42,705 nucleotides of DNA from Prevotella sp. (GCA_017447515.1 JAFSNG010000006.1:1-42705), one strand, 5' to 3'. Counted from the stretch's first letter, positions 16,443-26,191 are shown. The notes: generated from the sequence alone by a model not told the origin. Numbers and translations are program-made.

Positions 16443-17687
16443 CGGGCGGGTTTGGCCTTCGCCCTCGATAATCCATTTGTAGGTGGTGATTTCCTCTAAG
16501 GCCATGGGGCCGCGGGGACCAAGCTTCTGCGTAGAGATGCCAATCTCGGCGCCGAGACCGAACTGCGCTCCGTCGGTGAACGACGTGGGGGCATTCCAAT
16601 AGACGCAGGCGGCATCGACATGTGCCTGGAACTTGCGTGCCGTAGCTTCGTCGTTGGTGATGATGGCCTCGCTATGGCCAGAACCGTACTGGTCGATGTG
16701 TGCCAGAGCCTCATCCAGTGATGCCACGGTGCGGATGGACATTTTGTAGTCCATGAATTCGGTGCCAAACGACTCATTGGTGGCAGGCTGCAGCAGGACG
16801 TCGGGATACTGGCCGCGCAGCAGCTGATAGGCAGGGCCGTCGACGTAGAGCGTCACCTTGTGGTCGAGTAGGAGTTTTACGAGTTCGAAGAGGTCGCCCA
16901 AGCGCTTCTCGTGGATGATGAGGCAGTCGAGGGCGTTGCACACCGAGACACGGCGGGTCTTGGCGTTGCAGATGATTTTCTTGCCCATCTCCAAGTCACC
17001 GTCCTTGTCGAAATAGGTGTTGACGACGCCGGCACCAGTCTCGATGACGGGAATGCGGGCTGTGTCGCGAACGAAGTCGATGAGGCGGCGTCCGCCACGG
17101 GGTATGCATAGATCGATATAGCCCACGGCATTGAGCATTTCGCCCGTAGCCTCGTGGGTGGCTGGCAGCAGGGTGACGATGTCAGGATTGACGCCAAAGC
17201 GTTCCAACACTTCGTGGATGAGCTCGACGGAAGCCTGGTTGGAGAGGTCGGCATCGCTTCCGCCTTTCAGCACGCAGGCATTGCCGCTCTTGAAACAGAG
17301 CGAGAATACGTCGTAGGTCACGTTTGGACGAGCCTCGTAAATCATGCCGATGACGCCGAAAGGCACGCTGACACGGTGCAGGCGCAGTCCGTTAGGCAGC
17401 GTTTTCTCCTTGGTGACGTAACCCAGCGGCGAGGGCAGCGAGGCCACGTTGCGCATATCGCCGGCAATGTCGTCAAGGCGTTTCTCGGTGAGTTGCAGAC
17501 GGTCGTAGAGCGGATTCTTCGGATCCATCTTCGCCAAGTCCTGGCTGTTTGCCACGAGGATGCGTTCCTTGAAGTCGATGATGGCATCAGCCACCGCGTT
17601 GAGGATGGTGTTACGCTGCTCGTCGGAGAGCAGGGCCAGCGAGCGGCTGGCTTTCTTTACCCGCTTGAATGTTTCAGTCAATTGCAT
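16440..17687 (-). CDS. proA: Glutamate-5-semialdehyde dehydrogenase (gamma-glutamyl phosphate reductase)
   Basis: Second step of proline synthesis. 415 residues, family-typical. The aldehyde-dehydrogenase fold motifs are present: [39 protein letters not shown], and the catalytic cysteine region [13 protein letters not shown]. The ATG lies 14 bases inside proB, so the two are translationally coupled. The stop codon lies in an octamer repeat. Confidence 0.96.
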   Translation of the reverse strand: MQLTETFKRVKKASRSLALLSDEQRNTILNAVADAIIDFKERILVANSQDLAKMDPKNPLYDRLQLTEKRLDDIAGDMRNVASLPSPLGYVTKEKTLPNGLRLHRVSVPFGVIGMIYEARPNVTYDVFSLCFKSGNACVLKGGSDADLSNQASVELIHEVLERFGVNPDIVTLLPATHEATGEMLNAVGYIDLCIPRGGRRLIDFVRDTARIPVIETGAGVVNTYFDKDGDLEMGKKIICNAKTRRVSVCNALDCLIIHEKRLGDLFELVKLLLDHKVTLYVDGPAYQLLRGQYPDVLLQPATNESFGTEFMDYKMSIRTVASLDEALAHIDQYGSGHSEAIITNDEATARKFQAHVDAACVYWNAPTSFTDGAQFGLGAEIGISTQKLGPRGPMALEEITTYKWIIEGEGQTRP

Positions 17688-18453
17688 AAGGAATGAATTC
17701 TGTATGGGGTACGTTTTGATTGTTTAAAAGAATGTCGAGGAGGATATCTTCGCGCTTGCCGTTGGCAATAATGACGCGGATGCCGGCCTTCTGAACCTTC
17801 TGGGCGGTGGTGTACTTCGAGTGCATGCCGCCACGCCCGAAGGCACTCTTCTCCTCCTTGATGTATTGCGACAGGTCGCGGCCTGGTTCGACGGTGGGGA
17901 TGATGTTTGACGCGGGGTCGTCAGGGTGACCATCGTAGATTCCGTCGATATTGGAGAGCAGGATGAGCGTGTCGGCCTTCATCATCTGTGCGATGAGGCC
18001 CGAAAGTTCGTCGTTATCGGTGAACATCAGCTCTGTGACGCTCACGGTGTCGTTTTCGTTAACAATGGGCAACACATCGTTTTCGAGCATCACCGTCATA
18101 CAGGCCTGCTGATTGCAGTACTGTTCGCCAGGCTCGAAGTTCTCCTTCATCGTGAGCACTTGTCCGACGTGGATGCCGAACTCGCGGAACAGGTCGTAGT
18201 AGAGTCCGACGAGTTTCACCTGACCCACGGCGGAGAACAACTGACGCTGTTCGACGCTGTCGAGCGAGTGGTCAACGGTCAGTTCGCGACGCCCGCAGGC
18301 TACGGCACCAGAAGATACGAGGATGATTTCGTAGTCGTGACGTCGGAGGGAGGCTACCTGGTCAACGAGTGACGACACGCGGGTAACGTCCAGTTTTCCG
18401 TCGGTGCGCGTCAGCACGTTGGAGCCTATCTTGATAACAATTCTTTTCTTCAT
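17674..18453 (-). CDS. proB: Glutamate 5-kinase
   Basis: First step of proline synthesis. An amino-acid kinase of 259 residues: KIGSNVLT at the N-terminus, [14 protein letters not shown], then [25 protein letters not shown] and the SNIDGIYDG loop. Shorter than E. coli ProB because the C-terminal PUA domain is absent, as in many Bacteroidota. Proline feedback is still expected through the kinase domain. It starts 2 bases after yraN. Confidence 0.95.
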   Translation of the reverse strand: MKKRIVIKIGSNVLTRTDGKLDVTRVSSLVDQVASLRRHDYEIILVSSGAVACGRRELTVDHSLDSVEQRQLFSAVGQVKLVGLYYDLFREFGIHVGQVLTMKENFEPGEQYCNQQACMTVMLENDVLPIVNENDTVSVTELMFTDNDELSGLIAQMMKADTLILLSNIDGIYDGHPDDPASNIIPTVEPGRDLSQYIKEEKSAFGRGGMHSKYTTAQKVQKAGIRVIIANGKREDILLDILLNNQNVPHTEFIPYAID

Positions 18454-18455
18454 TT

Positions 18456-18818
18456 TTATATCAGTGATACGTCCTTGATATGGTCTATTTCCGGTTCTGT
18501 CCCGATAGTGCCGACGACGGTAATGATGTCCAGTCGGGAGTTGCCGTTGATGTGGCGATACTTGATGTAGTGGTTGATGGCACCCCGAAGACTTCTCAGT
18601 TTCTGATAGTCGACGGCTTCCTCAGGTTCGCCGAACAAACGGTTGCGGCGGGTCTTCACTTCGACGAATACCACGGTGCCGTCTTTGTCCTGAGCAATGA
18701 TGTCGAGGTCGCGGTGGCCTGATTTCCAGTCGCGCTCGACGATGGCGTAACCGTTGCGTTGCAGATAGTCTGCCGCCGTGTCCTCACCCCACTTGCCTAA
18801 CTCGTTATGCGCCGCCAT
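18456..18818 (-). CDS. YraN family (UPF0102) nuclease-fold protein
   Basis: 120 residues. Endonuclease-like core: the N-terminal LGKWGEDTAADYLQRNGY and the active-site-like D-(x)n-ExK pattern in GHRDLDIIAQDKDGTVVFVEVKTRR. UPF0102 proteins resemble Holliday-junction resolvases, but no activity is established. It sits between the acyl-CoA synthetase and proB. Confidence 0.9.
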   Translation of the reverse strand: MAAHNELGKWGEDTAADYLQRNGYAIVERDWKSGHRDLDIIAQDKDGTVVFVEVKTRRNRLFGEPEEAVDYQKLRSLRGAINHYIKYRHINGNSRLDIITVVGTIGTEPEIDHIKDVSLI

Positions 18819-18824
18819 CTCTAA

Positions 18825-18845
18825 TTGTCAATTATCAATTGTCAA
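18825..18845. repeat. Heptamer repeat, TTRTCAA family
   Basis: Three 7-bp units TTGTCAA, TTATCAA, TTGTCAA plus a decayed fourth, beginning 7 bases after the acyl-CoA synthetase stop and ending 6 bases before yraN. Related to 37311-37338. Confidence 0.88.
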
Positions 18846-18852
18846 TTCTGAT

Positions 18853-20505
18853 TTACTTCTCGGCGTCCTTGTTGCGGATTTCCACACGGCGAATCTTGCC
18901 GCTGATGGTCTTCGGCAACTCGTCGACAAACTCCACAATACGGGGGTATTTGTAGGGAGCGGTCTCCTTCTTGACGTGCTGCTGGAGTTCCTTAACGAGG
19001 TCTTCACCAGCTTTGTCTTTCCACTCCTTGCCGAGCACGACGGTAGCCTTCACCACCATGCCGCGAATGTCGTCAGGCACACCCGTGATGGCGCACTCTA
19101 CGACGGCGGGATGGGTCATCAGCGCGCTTTCTACCTCGAACGGGCCGATGCGATAGCCGCTTGACTTGATGACGTCGTCAATACGTCCTTCAAACCAGTA
19201 GTAGCCGTCCTCGTCGCGCCACGCCATATCTCCTGTGTGGTAGATGCCGTCGTGCCATGCCTCGCGGGTCTTCTCGGCATCACGATAGTAACCCTTGAAG
19301 AGTCCGATGGGCTTGCGGTCACCCACGCGAATGACAATCTCGCCCTTTTCACCGTCCTCGCACGATGTGCCGTCAGCACGCAGCAGGTCGATGTTGTATT
19401 GGGCGTTGGGAATGCCCATCGAGCCGGGCTTCGGTGTCATCCAGGGGAAGGTGCCGAGGGTCATGGTGGTCTCAGTCTGTCCGAAACCTTCCATGATGTT
19501 CAGGCCGGTCTTCTCCTTGAGTTTGTCGAAGACGGCGGGGTTCAGGGCTTCGCCGGCCGTGCAACAGTATTCGAGTGATGAGAGGTCGTATTTGTTCAGG
19601 TCCTCGCGAATCATGAAGCGATAGATGGTCGGGGGCGCACAGAATGACGTCACGCGGTATTTCTCAATCTGACGCAGCAGGTTGTCGGCATTGAACTTCT
19701 CGTGGTCGTAAACGAACACTGTTGCGCCGGCAAACCACTGGCCGTAGAACTTACCCCAGACAGCCTTGCCCCAGCCGGTATCTGCTACGGTGAGGTGCAG
19801 CGAACCTTCGTGCAGGTTATGCCAGAAGACGCCCGTCGACAGATGGCCCATGGCATAGAGATAGTCGTGTGCCACCATCTTCGGTTCGCCACTTGTGCCG
19901 CTGGTGAAGTACATCAGCATCGTGTCATCGTTTTCGTTGACGAAGGAAGGACGCTGGAACTTCGGAGCCTCTTTCCACTCCTTCCTCCAGTTGTGGAATC
20001 CTTCTTCGTCGCGCAGTGTGATATATTGTTTCACCGTCGGACTCTCGGGCTGGGCCAGCTTGATCTGACCGATAATATAATCGTCATCGGCACAAATGAT
20101 GGCCTTCACCGATGCGCGCGTGTTGCGATAGACGTAGTCGTGCTTGGTAAGCATATGTGTTGCGGGTATCACAATCGCCCCAATCTTACACAGTGCGAGC
20201 ATGATGACCCACCACTCGTAATGACGCTTTAGGATGAGCATCACAGGATCGTTCTTGCCGATGCCCAGCGTCTGCAAATAACTCGCTGCCTGGTCGGTCT
20301 GTTCCTTCAGTTCGGCAAATGTCGTACGTATTTCCTCCCCCTGGTCGTTGGTCCACAGAATGGCAAGTCCCTCGGGTCTCTCCTCCGCCCACGCATCCAT
20401 TACGTCGTAGGCGAAGTTGAAATTCTCGGGGATGATGAACTCCAGGTTCTTGTTGTAATCCTCAACAGACGTGAATGTCGTCTGCTTCAAAAATCTTTCT
20501 ATCAT
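18853..20505 (-). CDS. AMP-binding acyl-CoA synthetase (ACSM/AAE type)
   Basis: 550 residues of the ANL superfamily, activating a carboxylic acid as acyl-AMP and then acyl-CoA. P-loop YFTSGTSGEPK, A5 motif EGFGQTETT, A7 YHTGDMAWRDEDGYYWFEGRIDDVIK, and the C-terminal adenylation lysine in TISGKIRR are present. It resembles medium-chain acyl-CoA synthetases rather than acetyl-CoA synthetase in its length and its N-terminal segment; the substrate is not readable. The XRE-cupin regulator lies 3 bases upstream, a pairing I have seen in other Bacteroidales. Confidence 0.88.
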   Translation of the reverse strand: MIERFLKQTTFTSVEDYNKNLEFIIPENFNFAYDVMDAWAEERPEGLAILWTNDQGEEIRTTFAELKEQTDQAASYLQTLGIGKNDPVMLILKRHYEWWVIMLALCKIGAIVIPATHMLTKHDYVYRNTRASVKAIICADDDYIIGQIKLAQPESPTVKQYITLRDEEGFHNWRKEWKEAPKFQRPSFVNENDDTMLMYFTSGTSGEPKMVAHDYLYAMGHLSTGVFWHNLHEGSLHLTVADTGWGKAVWGKFYGQWFAGATVFVYDHEKFNADNLLRQIEKYRVTSFCAPPTIYRFMIREDLNKYDLSSLEYCCTAGEALNPAVFDKLKEKTGLNIMEGFGQTETTMTLGTFPWMTPKPGSMGIPNAQYNIDLLRADGTSCEDGEKGEIVIRVGDRKPIGLFKGYYRDAEKTREAWHDGIYHTGDMAWRDEDGYYWFEGRIDDVIKSSGYRIGPFEVESALMTHPAVVECAITGVPDDIRGMVVKATVVLGKEWKDKAGEDLVKELQQHVKKETAPYKYPRIVEFVDELPKTISGKIRRVEIRNKDAEK

Positions 20506-20508
20506 AAT

Positions 20509-21066
20509 TTACTCTACTGTAAATGCTAAGAACTTCACGGCCTTATCACCAACGGCCAACATGCCGTGGGGCTTGGTGGAGTCGAAATAAATGCTGTCTC
20601 CTTCTTCGAGGATGATGGTCTTGCCACCGATGTAGAGCTCCATGCTGCCTTCCAGCACCATGTTGAACTCCTGTCCAGGATGCGAGTTCTTGTAGATGGT
20701 GCGTGCGCCCGGCTTCGGTTCAACGGTGACGATAAACACGTCTGCCTTGTGATTGACGAAACCGCCCACGAGACTCTGATATTTATACGCCTTTGTGCGT
20801 TCGATGCTCATGCCCTGACCCTTGCGCGTCACGTAATACGACTTCATGTGCGGTGCTTCGGCGAAGATGAGTTCTTCCGTCGACACGCCGTATTTCTTCG
20901 CAATCTTCATCAGGTTCGAGATGGTGATGTCCAGCTCACCCTGCTCAATCTTTTCATACTTGTCAGCGCTGATGCCGATGGTCTCCGCCATCTCGCTCAC
21001 GGGAATGTCGAGCACGTCGCGCAATCCGCGCAGACGTTCGCCTATTTGTTTCAATTGTTCGTCCAT
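20509..21066 (-). CDS. XRE-family regulator with C-terminal cupin domain
   Basis: 185 residues: a helix-turn-helix of the Cro/CI type at about residues 8-65 (ERLRGLRDVLDIPVSEMAE, SADKYEKIEQGELDITISNLMKIAKKYGVSTEEL) and a cupin barrel at about residues 110-185 (HPGQEFNMVLEGSMELYIGGK, LEEGDSIYFDSTKPHGM). Such proteins sense small ligands with the cupin. Here the target may be the adjacent acyl-CoA synthetase or the whole arginine/proline operon; no operator was identified. Confidence 0.92.
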   Translation of the reverse strand: MDEQLKQIGERLRGLRDVLDIPVSEMAETIGISADKYEKIEQGELDITISNLMKIAKKYGVSTEELIFAEAPHMKSYYVTRKGQGMSIERTKAYKYQSLVGGFVNHKADVFIVTVEPKPGARTIYKNSHPGQEFNMVLEGSMELYIGGKTIILEEGDSIYFDSTKPHGMLAVGDKAVKFLAFTVE

Positions 21067-21068
21067 AA

Positions 21069-21857
21069 TTATTTCGCTCCTGCTTTTAATCCTCTAATTA
21101 CACTTGACGTGAAACCGGCATGTTCCATTTCGTTCAGTCCCTTGATGGTCACACCACCGGGCGTGGTCACCAGGTCGATGGCGGCCTCGGGGTGCAGACC
21201 GGTTGCCTGCAACAGCTCTACGGCACCCTTCATGGTCTGCATCACAATCTGCTTCGCGTCGTCGGCCTTAAAGCCTAACTCCACGCCGCCCTCTGCTGCT
21301 GCGCGGACATAACGCATGGCGTAGGCAATGCCGCACGAGGCGAGGGTAGTGCCTGCTCCTAGATGTGCTTCTTCAGTGATGATGGTCTTACCCATGCTTT
21401 CGAACAGATTCACCACCTGCTCCGTATTTTGCGGCGTTGCTGCAATGCTCGGCACGATGAATGTCATTGACTCCAGTTGCGCAATGGCGATATTGGGAAT
21501 GACGAGGAATGTCGGAATCATCTTCCCTTCTTTCGTCATCCACTGCTTGATACTCTCCGACTTCACGCCTGCGGCTACTACGACGAGTGTCTGCTGGTCG
21601 TAGTCCATCACGTCGCGGATGCCTGTCAGCACCTGTTCCACGAGCCAGGGTTTAACGACGACACACACGATGTCGGCACCCTGTGCGGCCAACTGGTTGC
21701 TGGGCGTTGCCGTCACGCCCATGTCGGCAAACTTGTCACGCGTCGCCCTCACAGGGTCGCTCACGCAAATATCTTCGTTTTGGATGTAGTCTCCCTTGAT
21801 GAGTCCTTCAACGATGGCACCGCCCATGGCGCCGGCTCCGATTACTGATATTTTCAT
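21069..21857 (-). CDS. proC: Pyrroline-5-carboxylate reductase
   Basis: Last step of proline synthesis. 262 residues: Rossmann nucleotide motif IGAGAMGGAIVEGLI at the N-terminus, the VVKPW loop, and the C-terminal helical signature LRPEAAIDLVTTPGGVTIKGL-like stretch (HPEAAIDLVTTPGGVT). Encoded 2 bases upstream of the regulator. Confidence 0.94.
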   Translation of the reverse strand: MKISVIGAGAMGGAIVEGLIKGDYIQNEDICVSDPVRATRDKFADMGVTATPSNQLAAQGADIVCVVVKPWLVEQVLTGIRDVMDYDQQTLVVVAAGVKSESIKQWMTKEGKMIPTFLVIPNIAIAQLESMTFIVPSIAATPQNTEQVVNLFESMGKTIITEEAHLGAGTTLASCGIAYAMRYVRAAAEGGVELGFKADDAKQIVMQTMKGAVELLQATGLHPEAAIDLVTTPGGVTIKGLNEMEHAGFTSSVIRGLKAGAK

Positions 21858-21870
21858 ATTTCTTCTAACT

Positions 21871-21920
21871 ACTTTTATCTTCTTCTATCTTCTTTTATCT
21901 TCATCTATCTTCTTGATTCA
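21871..21920. repeat. Decamer repeat at the argD stop
   Basis: Five 10-bp units of consensus TCTTYTATCT in strict register between argD and proC. The last, decayed unit (TCTTGATTCA) carries the argD stop codon (TGA on the minus strand). Confidence 0.9.
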
Positions 21921-23057
21921 CAGTTCTTCCGGCTTCACTCTGATGAGTCGTTCAATAAAGTCGTCGGCCTCAGCCTTCGTCAGACATAGTGGCGGCAACA
22001 GTCGCAGAATGTTCTGACCGGCACAGCCCGTGAAGCAGTGCTCGTGCTTGATGAGCGGTTTGCGCACCAGCGTGTGTGGCATATCCAGTTCGATGCCAAT
22101 CATCAGTCCGCGACCGCGTACGTCCAGGATGTGTGAACTGCCGATGCCCTTGATTCCTTCCATCAGGTAGTCACCAATCACGCGGGCATTCTCCACCAGT
22201 CCTTCGTCTTCGAACACGTCGAGCACAGCCAGCGCGGCGGCACAGGCCAGGTGATTGCCTCCGAACGTCGTGCCGAGCTGTCCGTAGACAGGTTCGAAGT
22301 CGGGAGAAATCAGTACGGCGCCCATGGGGAAGCCGTTGGCAATACCCTTTGCTACGGTGATGATGTCGGGCTTGATGCCCAGCCACTGATGGGCAAAGAA
22401 TTTTCCGCTACGGCCGTAGCCACACTGAATTTCGTCGCATATCAGCACCGCGCCGTAACGCTTGCAGGCGTAGGCCAAGTCCTGCGCAAACTTCGGCGTG
22501 GCCATCTGGATGCCGCCCACGCCCTGAATGCATTCGAGGATGACGGCTGCCACACCGCCTTTCGACAGTTCGCGCACCCATGGCTCGATGTCGTTCAGCG
22601 GCAGGAACCGCACATGATGGTTATCGTTGATGGGAGCTACAATCTTACGGTTGTGCGTCACCTCTACGGCCAACGACGTGCGACCGTGAAACGCCTTCTC
22701 GCACGACAGCACGCGCGTGTTGCCCGTCTTGAACGATGCCAGCTTCAGCGCGTTCTCGTTGGCCTCCGCACCGCTGTTAATCAGAAACAGCTGGTAGTCG
22801 TCGTAGCCGCTGATTTTTCCCAGTCGCTCAGCCAACTGCTGCTGCAACTTGTTGATTACCGAGTTGGAGTAGAAACCAATCTTCCCCAACTGCTCCGTCA
22901 CCTTCGCGATGTAGTGCGGATGTGAATGACCGATGCTGATCACTGCGTGACCACCGTACAGGTCAAGATACTCCTGACCCTTGTCGTCCCAAACCTTACA
23001 TCCCTGTCCCTTCACGATGTTCACGTCGAACAAGGGATATACGTCGAATAGCTTCAT
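21918..23057 (-). CDS. argD: Acetyl/succinylornithine aminotransferase
   Basis: A class III PLP aminotransferase, 379 residues from the ATG at 23057. Motifs: LYGGHAVISIGHSHP, NSGAEANENALKLA, FHGRTS, LICDEIQCGYGRSGKFFAH, and the Schiff-base lysine in ITVAKGIANGFPMGAVL. The frame extends upstream to a TTG, but a -7 promoter box at 23088-23095 covers that stretch, so the ATG is the likely start. It transfers the amino group to N-acyl glutamate semialdehyde, feeding the carbamoyltransferase at the far end of the same run of genes. Confidence 0.93.
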   Translation of the reverse strand: MKLFDVYPLFDVNIVKGQGCKVWDDKGQEYLDLYGGHAVISIGHSHPHYIAKVTEQLGKIGFYSNSVINKLQQQLAERLGKISGYDDYQLFLINSGAEANENALKLASFKTGNTRVLSCEKAFHGRTSLAVEVTHNRKIVAPINDNHHVRFLPLNDIEPWVRELSKGGVAAVILECIQGVGGIQMATPKFAQDLAYACKRYGAVLICDEIQCGYGRSGKFFAHQWLGIKPDIITVAKGIANGFPMGAVLISPDFEPVYGQLGTTFGGNHLACAAALAVLDVFEDEGLVENARVIGDYLMEGIKGIGSSHILDVRGRGLMIGIELDMPHTLVRKPLIKHEHCFTGCAGQNILRLLPPLCLTKAEADDFIERLIRVKPEEL

Positions 23058-23087
23058 AATTGCGTACCTTATTGTATATACAGGCTG

Positions 23088-23119
23088 CAAAGGTACGAAT
23101 AAGTGAGCGAAATACCAAA
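23088..23119 (-). promoter_or_regulatory. Promoter of the argD-to-threonine aldolase operon
   Basis: Minus strand: -7 TACCTTTG (23088-23095) and -33 TTTG (23116-23119) with a 20-base spacer. I saw no other promoter down to 14385. Confidence 0.75.
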
Positions 23120-23155
23120 GTTTTTTCTCTTTTTTTATCCCGGAAGTATTTTCAA

Positions 23156-26100
23156 TTACTCCGGAAGGAGAGCGACACCGTGCTGCTTTTTGCCGTCCAT
23201 CATGATTTTCAGGGGTCGGGGGAAGCGGACGTGGCGCACGTATTCCGTCTCTTCTATCGCGGGCAGGGCGTCGAGAACGGCGGTTTGCAGGATGCCGTCA
23301 CCGGTATAGGTGTTGATGGTGAAGTAGCCCACGCCGAACGAGGTGAGGTTCTGGAAGAAGTGCGTGCCCTGTGAGGGATCTACGTGGTAGTTCTTCAGCC
23401 CTGCCTCTACGATGACGCGTGCTGCGGAGATATGCGGCCACTTGACGGGAATGCCCAGCCAGTAGTCGCTGGAGCCCCAGCGTCCGGGGCCGATAAGTAT
23501 GTAGTTGGCGCCGGTGCCGTCCTCCTGGAGGTATTTGCCGTCGAGGAAGCGGCGGTTGATTTGCTCTATCTCGGCGGCAATCTGCGGATTATTCACGGCT
23601 GTGAAGTCCTCGTTGGTCTTGACATATACTACGTCTACGACATCCTCGGAGATGCCGTGACCCAGCGAATTGTGGGAGCGCAGCAGACACTGTTCGTTGG
23701 GAATGGCTGCGAGGTCTTCGTCCAACACCTGCTTCGAATCCACGATGGGACGAATCTGCAGCAGGTAGAAATCGCCGCTCGCACCGTCTGGTGCAAGGTT
23801 GCAGGCAAACTCTATCTCCACAGGTCGGCGCATCTCCTCCGAGCCGTATTTCTGCGACAGCTGAAGGATTTCCGGCAACGGGAAGATGCCGTGCTGCAGG
23901 ACGCCGGAGAACGAGATGACCTTGCGGCCACCTTCGTAGATACCATCACGGATAATCTGGTCTACGGGGTCGTAGGTTGACGCGATGCCTTGCAACGAAT
24001 TATCCTTGTCGGCCTCTTTTACACGAAGGTTCAGGATGTTATAGCCGTCGTCAACGGAGAAGGTAGGTAAACCACCTTCCGCAGTTTCTCCTGCGGGGTG
24101 CATATCCAGCGCATAGAAGCGCGTCTGTGTCTCCTTCAGTGCTGTGTCCATCTCTGACATCTGCAACACCTGCTTGGGGTGATAGGGTGATACGCGCAGC
24201 GTCTGTCCGCCGTCTACGATATACTTGCCCAAGCCCAGCGCCAGCGACGCAATGCCCTCTTCGGCCAGCTCGTCACCGATAGGGTAGTAGTTCAGCGAGC
24301 GCAGCACGCCTGAGAATGTCGGATAGAACCGCGTGTCGTATTGCTTTCCAACGACTTCCTGCAGGATGACCGCCATCTTTTCCTGGTCGATGACGTTCGA
24401 CGTCGCCGTCATATACGCCTTCGAGTCCTTGTAATACACCGATGCATAGACACCCTTGATAGCACATGCCACCATGCGCAGCATCTCGTATTTGTCGTCC
24501 AGATACGGTACCATGTACGTGGAATAGATGCCGGCAAAGGGCTGGTAGTGCGAGTCTTCGAGCAGCGACGACGAACGCACGGCAATCGGCGCGTTGATGG
24601 CTTCGAAGAACGTAAAGAAGTCGGCAATGAGTGCGTCTGGCAATTGTGCCCGCATAAAATGCTGCAGGATTTCCTCGTCTGGCGCGTCGCTCAGCGCGAT
24701 GCTCCACAGGTTGTTCTTATCCATGAATTCGTCGAAGAAATCGGTGCAGAGCACAACGGTCTTCGGAATCTGCACGGTGGCATTGTCGAACTGGTTCAGT
24801 TCCGGATGGCGCTTGATGATGTTGTCGAGGAATGCTAGGCCGCGCCCCTTGCCGCCTAAGGAACCATCGCCGATGCGTGCGAAATGGGCGTAGCGGTCGA
24901 ACTTCAGTCGGTCGAAGACGGCCACGACTCCGATGTTCTTCATACGGCGGTATTGCACGATGGCATCGAAGATAATCTGTCGGTGTGCGTCGAGGTCCTG
25001 CAGTTTATGCCATGTGACCGTTTTCAGGAACTGGGACACAGGGAAGATGGCGCGGGCGCAGAGCCAGCGGCTCATGTTGTTGCGCGACACGTGATACTGG
25101 AATGACTCTGCGGGAATCTTGAAGATGTTGTCCTGCAATTCCTTCAGCGAACGCACACGTGCCACCTCTTCCTTTGTTTTGGGGTCGCGGAAGATAAAGT
25201 CGCCGAAGCCCATGTGTTCCTCAATAAGCTGGCGCAGGTCGACATTCATCTTTTTCGAATTCTTGTCAACGAAATGGAAACCTTCCTTCGCGGCCTTCTC
25301 CTTATTGATAATCTCGGAGCTTTGCAGGATGAGTGGCACGTACTCGTCGCGCTTTCGGATTTCGCGCAACAGTTTTAAGCCTGCCTCGGGGTCGCCTTCT
25401 TCGACGTGTGCCAGACGACCGTTCATGCCCTTCAACGGGAATCGTGTGTCGCTGATGACGCCCAGCACGTTGTCGTGATACATCTCGTACCAATGGATGG
25501 CCTCCTCGTAGGTTGTGGCCAGCACCACCTTCGGACGTCCGCGCTTACGCTGTGCTGCGGCGTGGGGGTTCAGCGCCTCGGTAGAAAAGTTCTTCGACTG
25601 TGCGAGGATGTAGTTATACAAGTTCGGTAGTACCGAGGAATAGAAGCGTATGTTGTCCTCGACGAGCAGTATCATCTGCACACCGGCCTCCTTGATGTCG
25701 TGCTCGATGTTCATCTGATCCTCAATGAGCTTGATGATGCTCAGAATGAGGTTCGTATTACCCAGCCAGCAGAACACGTAGTCGAAGATGGTCATATCCT
25801 CGTTCTCGATGCGTTTCGTGATGCCGTGCGAGAAAGGTGTCAGTACCACACAGGGCACGTACGGTGCCATTTGCTTTACGTCGCGAGCTACGGCGAAGGC
25901 ATCGTTGTCGGCATTACCCGGCATACAGATGACCAGGTCGATGTCCGTCGTTTCCAGCACATGGCTCGCCTCCTCGGTCGTTGATACCTGCGTGAACGTG
26001 GGCGGATAGCGCATACCCAGCTCCATGTATTCGTCGAAGATTTTCTCGTCGACACGTCCGTCGTCCTCTAACATGAAGGCATCGTACGGATTTGCCACGA

Positions 26101-26191
26101 TGAGCACGTTGAAGATGCGTCGCGTCATTAGGTTGACAAACGACACGTCCTTCAGGAAGAAGTTGTTGAACTCTTGAGGAATGTTACTCAT
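23156..26191 (-). CDS. PEP/pyruvate-binding domain protein with tandem receiver-like domains
   Basis: 1,011 residues. Residues ~25-160 look like a receiver fold in which the phospho-acceptor position is Cys (DLVICMPG). A second receiver-like domain (~165-345) keeps the acidic LLVEDN, a candidate phospho-Asp in VISDTRFP, a Ser in LILQSSE and the Lys in FVDKN, but has a ~35-residue insertion. From ~430 there is a PPDK/PEP-synthase N-terminal nucleotide-binding domain (GDGSLGGKGRGLAFL, IAVRSSSLLEDS, FYLLQIRP). The phospho-histidine swivelling domain and the C-terminal PEP barrel of real PEP synthases are absent, so it cannot be a complete PEP synthase. It starts 8 bases inside the PqqD-like gene. 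Function unknown. Confidence 0.85.
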   Translation of the reverse strand: MSNIPQEFNNFFLKDVSFVNLMTRRIFNVLIVANPYDAFMLEDDGRVDEKIFDEYMELGMRYPPTFTQVSTTEEASHVLETTDIDLVICMPGNADNDAFAVARDVKQMAPYVPCVVLTPFSHGITKRIENEDMTIFDYVFCWLGNTNLILSIIKLIEDQMNIEHDIKEAGVQMILLVEDNIRFYSSVLPNLYNYILAQSKNFSTEALNPHAAAQRKRGRPKVVLATTYEEAIHWYEMYHDNVLGVISDTRFPLKGMNGRLAHVEEGDPEAGLKLLREIRKRDEYVPLILQSSEIINKEKAAKEGFHFVDKNSKKMNVDLRQLIEEHMGFGDFIFRDPKTKEEVARVRSLKELQDNIFKIPAESFQYHVSRNNMSRWLCARAIFPVSQFLKTVTWHKLQDLDAHRQIIFDAIVQYRRMKNIGVVAVFDRLKFDRYAHFARIGDGSLGGKGRGLAFLDNIIKRHPELNQFDNATVQIPKTVVLCTDFFDEFMDKNNLWSIALSDAPDEEILQHFMRAQLPDALIADFFTFFEAINAPIAVRSSSLLEDSHYQPFAGIYSTYMVPYLDDKYEMLRMVACAIKGVYASVYYKDSKAYMTATSNVIDQEKMAVILQEVVGKQYDTRFYPTFSGVLRSLNYYPIGDELAEEGIASLALGLGKYIVDGGQTLRVSPYHPKQVLQMSEMDTALKETQTRFYALDMHPAGETAEGGLPTFSVDDGYNILNLRVKEADKDNSLQGIASTYDPVDQIIRDGIYEGGRKVISFSGVLQHGIFPLPEILQLSQKYGSEEMRRPVEIEFACNLAPDGASGDFYLLQIRPIVDSKQVLDEDLAAIPNEQCLLRSHNSLGHGISEDVVDVVYVKTNEDFTAVNNPQIAAEIEQINRRFLDGKYLQEDGTGANYILIGPGRWGSSDYWLGIPVKWPHISAARVIVEAGLKNYHVDPSQGTHFFQNLTSFGVGYFTINTYTGDGILQTAVLDALPAIEETEYVRHVRFPRPLKIMMDGKKQHGVALLPE
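24079..24096. repeat. 18-bp hairpin element inside coding sequence, TTCTC-type loop
   Basis: Stem CCGCAG/CTGCGG with loop TTTCTC, inside the PEP/pyruvate-binding gene where it encodes PAGETA. Immediately before it lies a second near-palindrome (AAGGTAGGT/ACCACCTT, about 24060-24078). Confidence 0.6.

Noticed and set aside
21107..21115. ACGTGAAAC, half of a parS-like site near parAB-encoding window
   Set aside because: Only one arm matches and it lies in the proC coding sequence; no full palindromic parS was seen anywhere in the window.
23156..26191. Annotation as phosphoenolpyruvate synthase
   Set aside because: The phospho-histidine and PEP-binding C-terminal domains are missing and two receiver-like domains are added.
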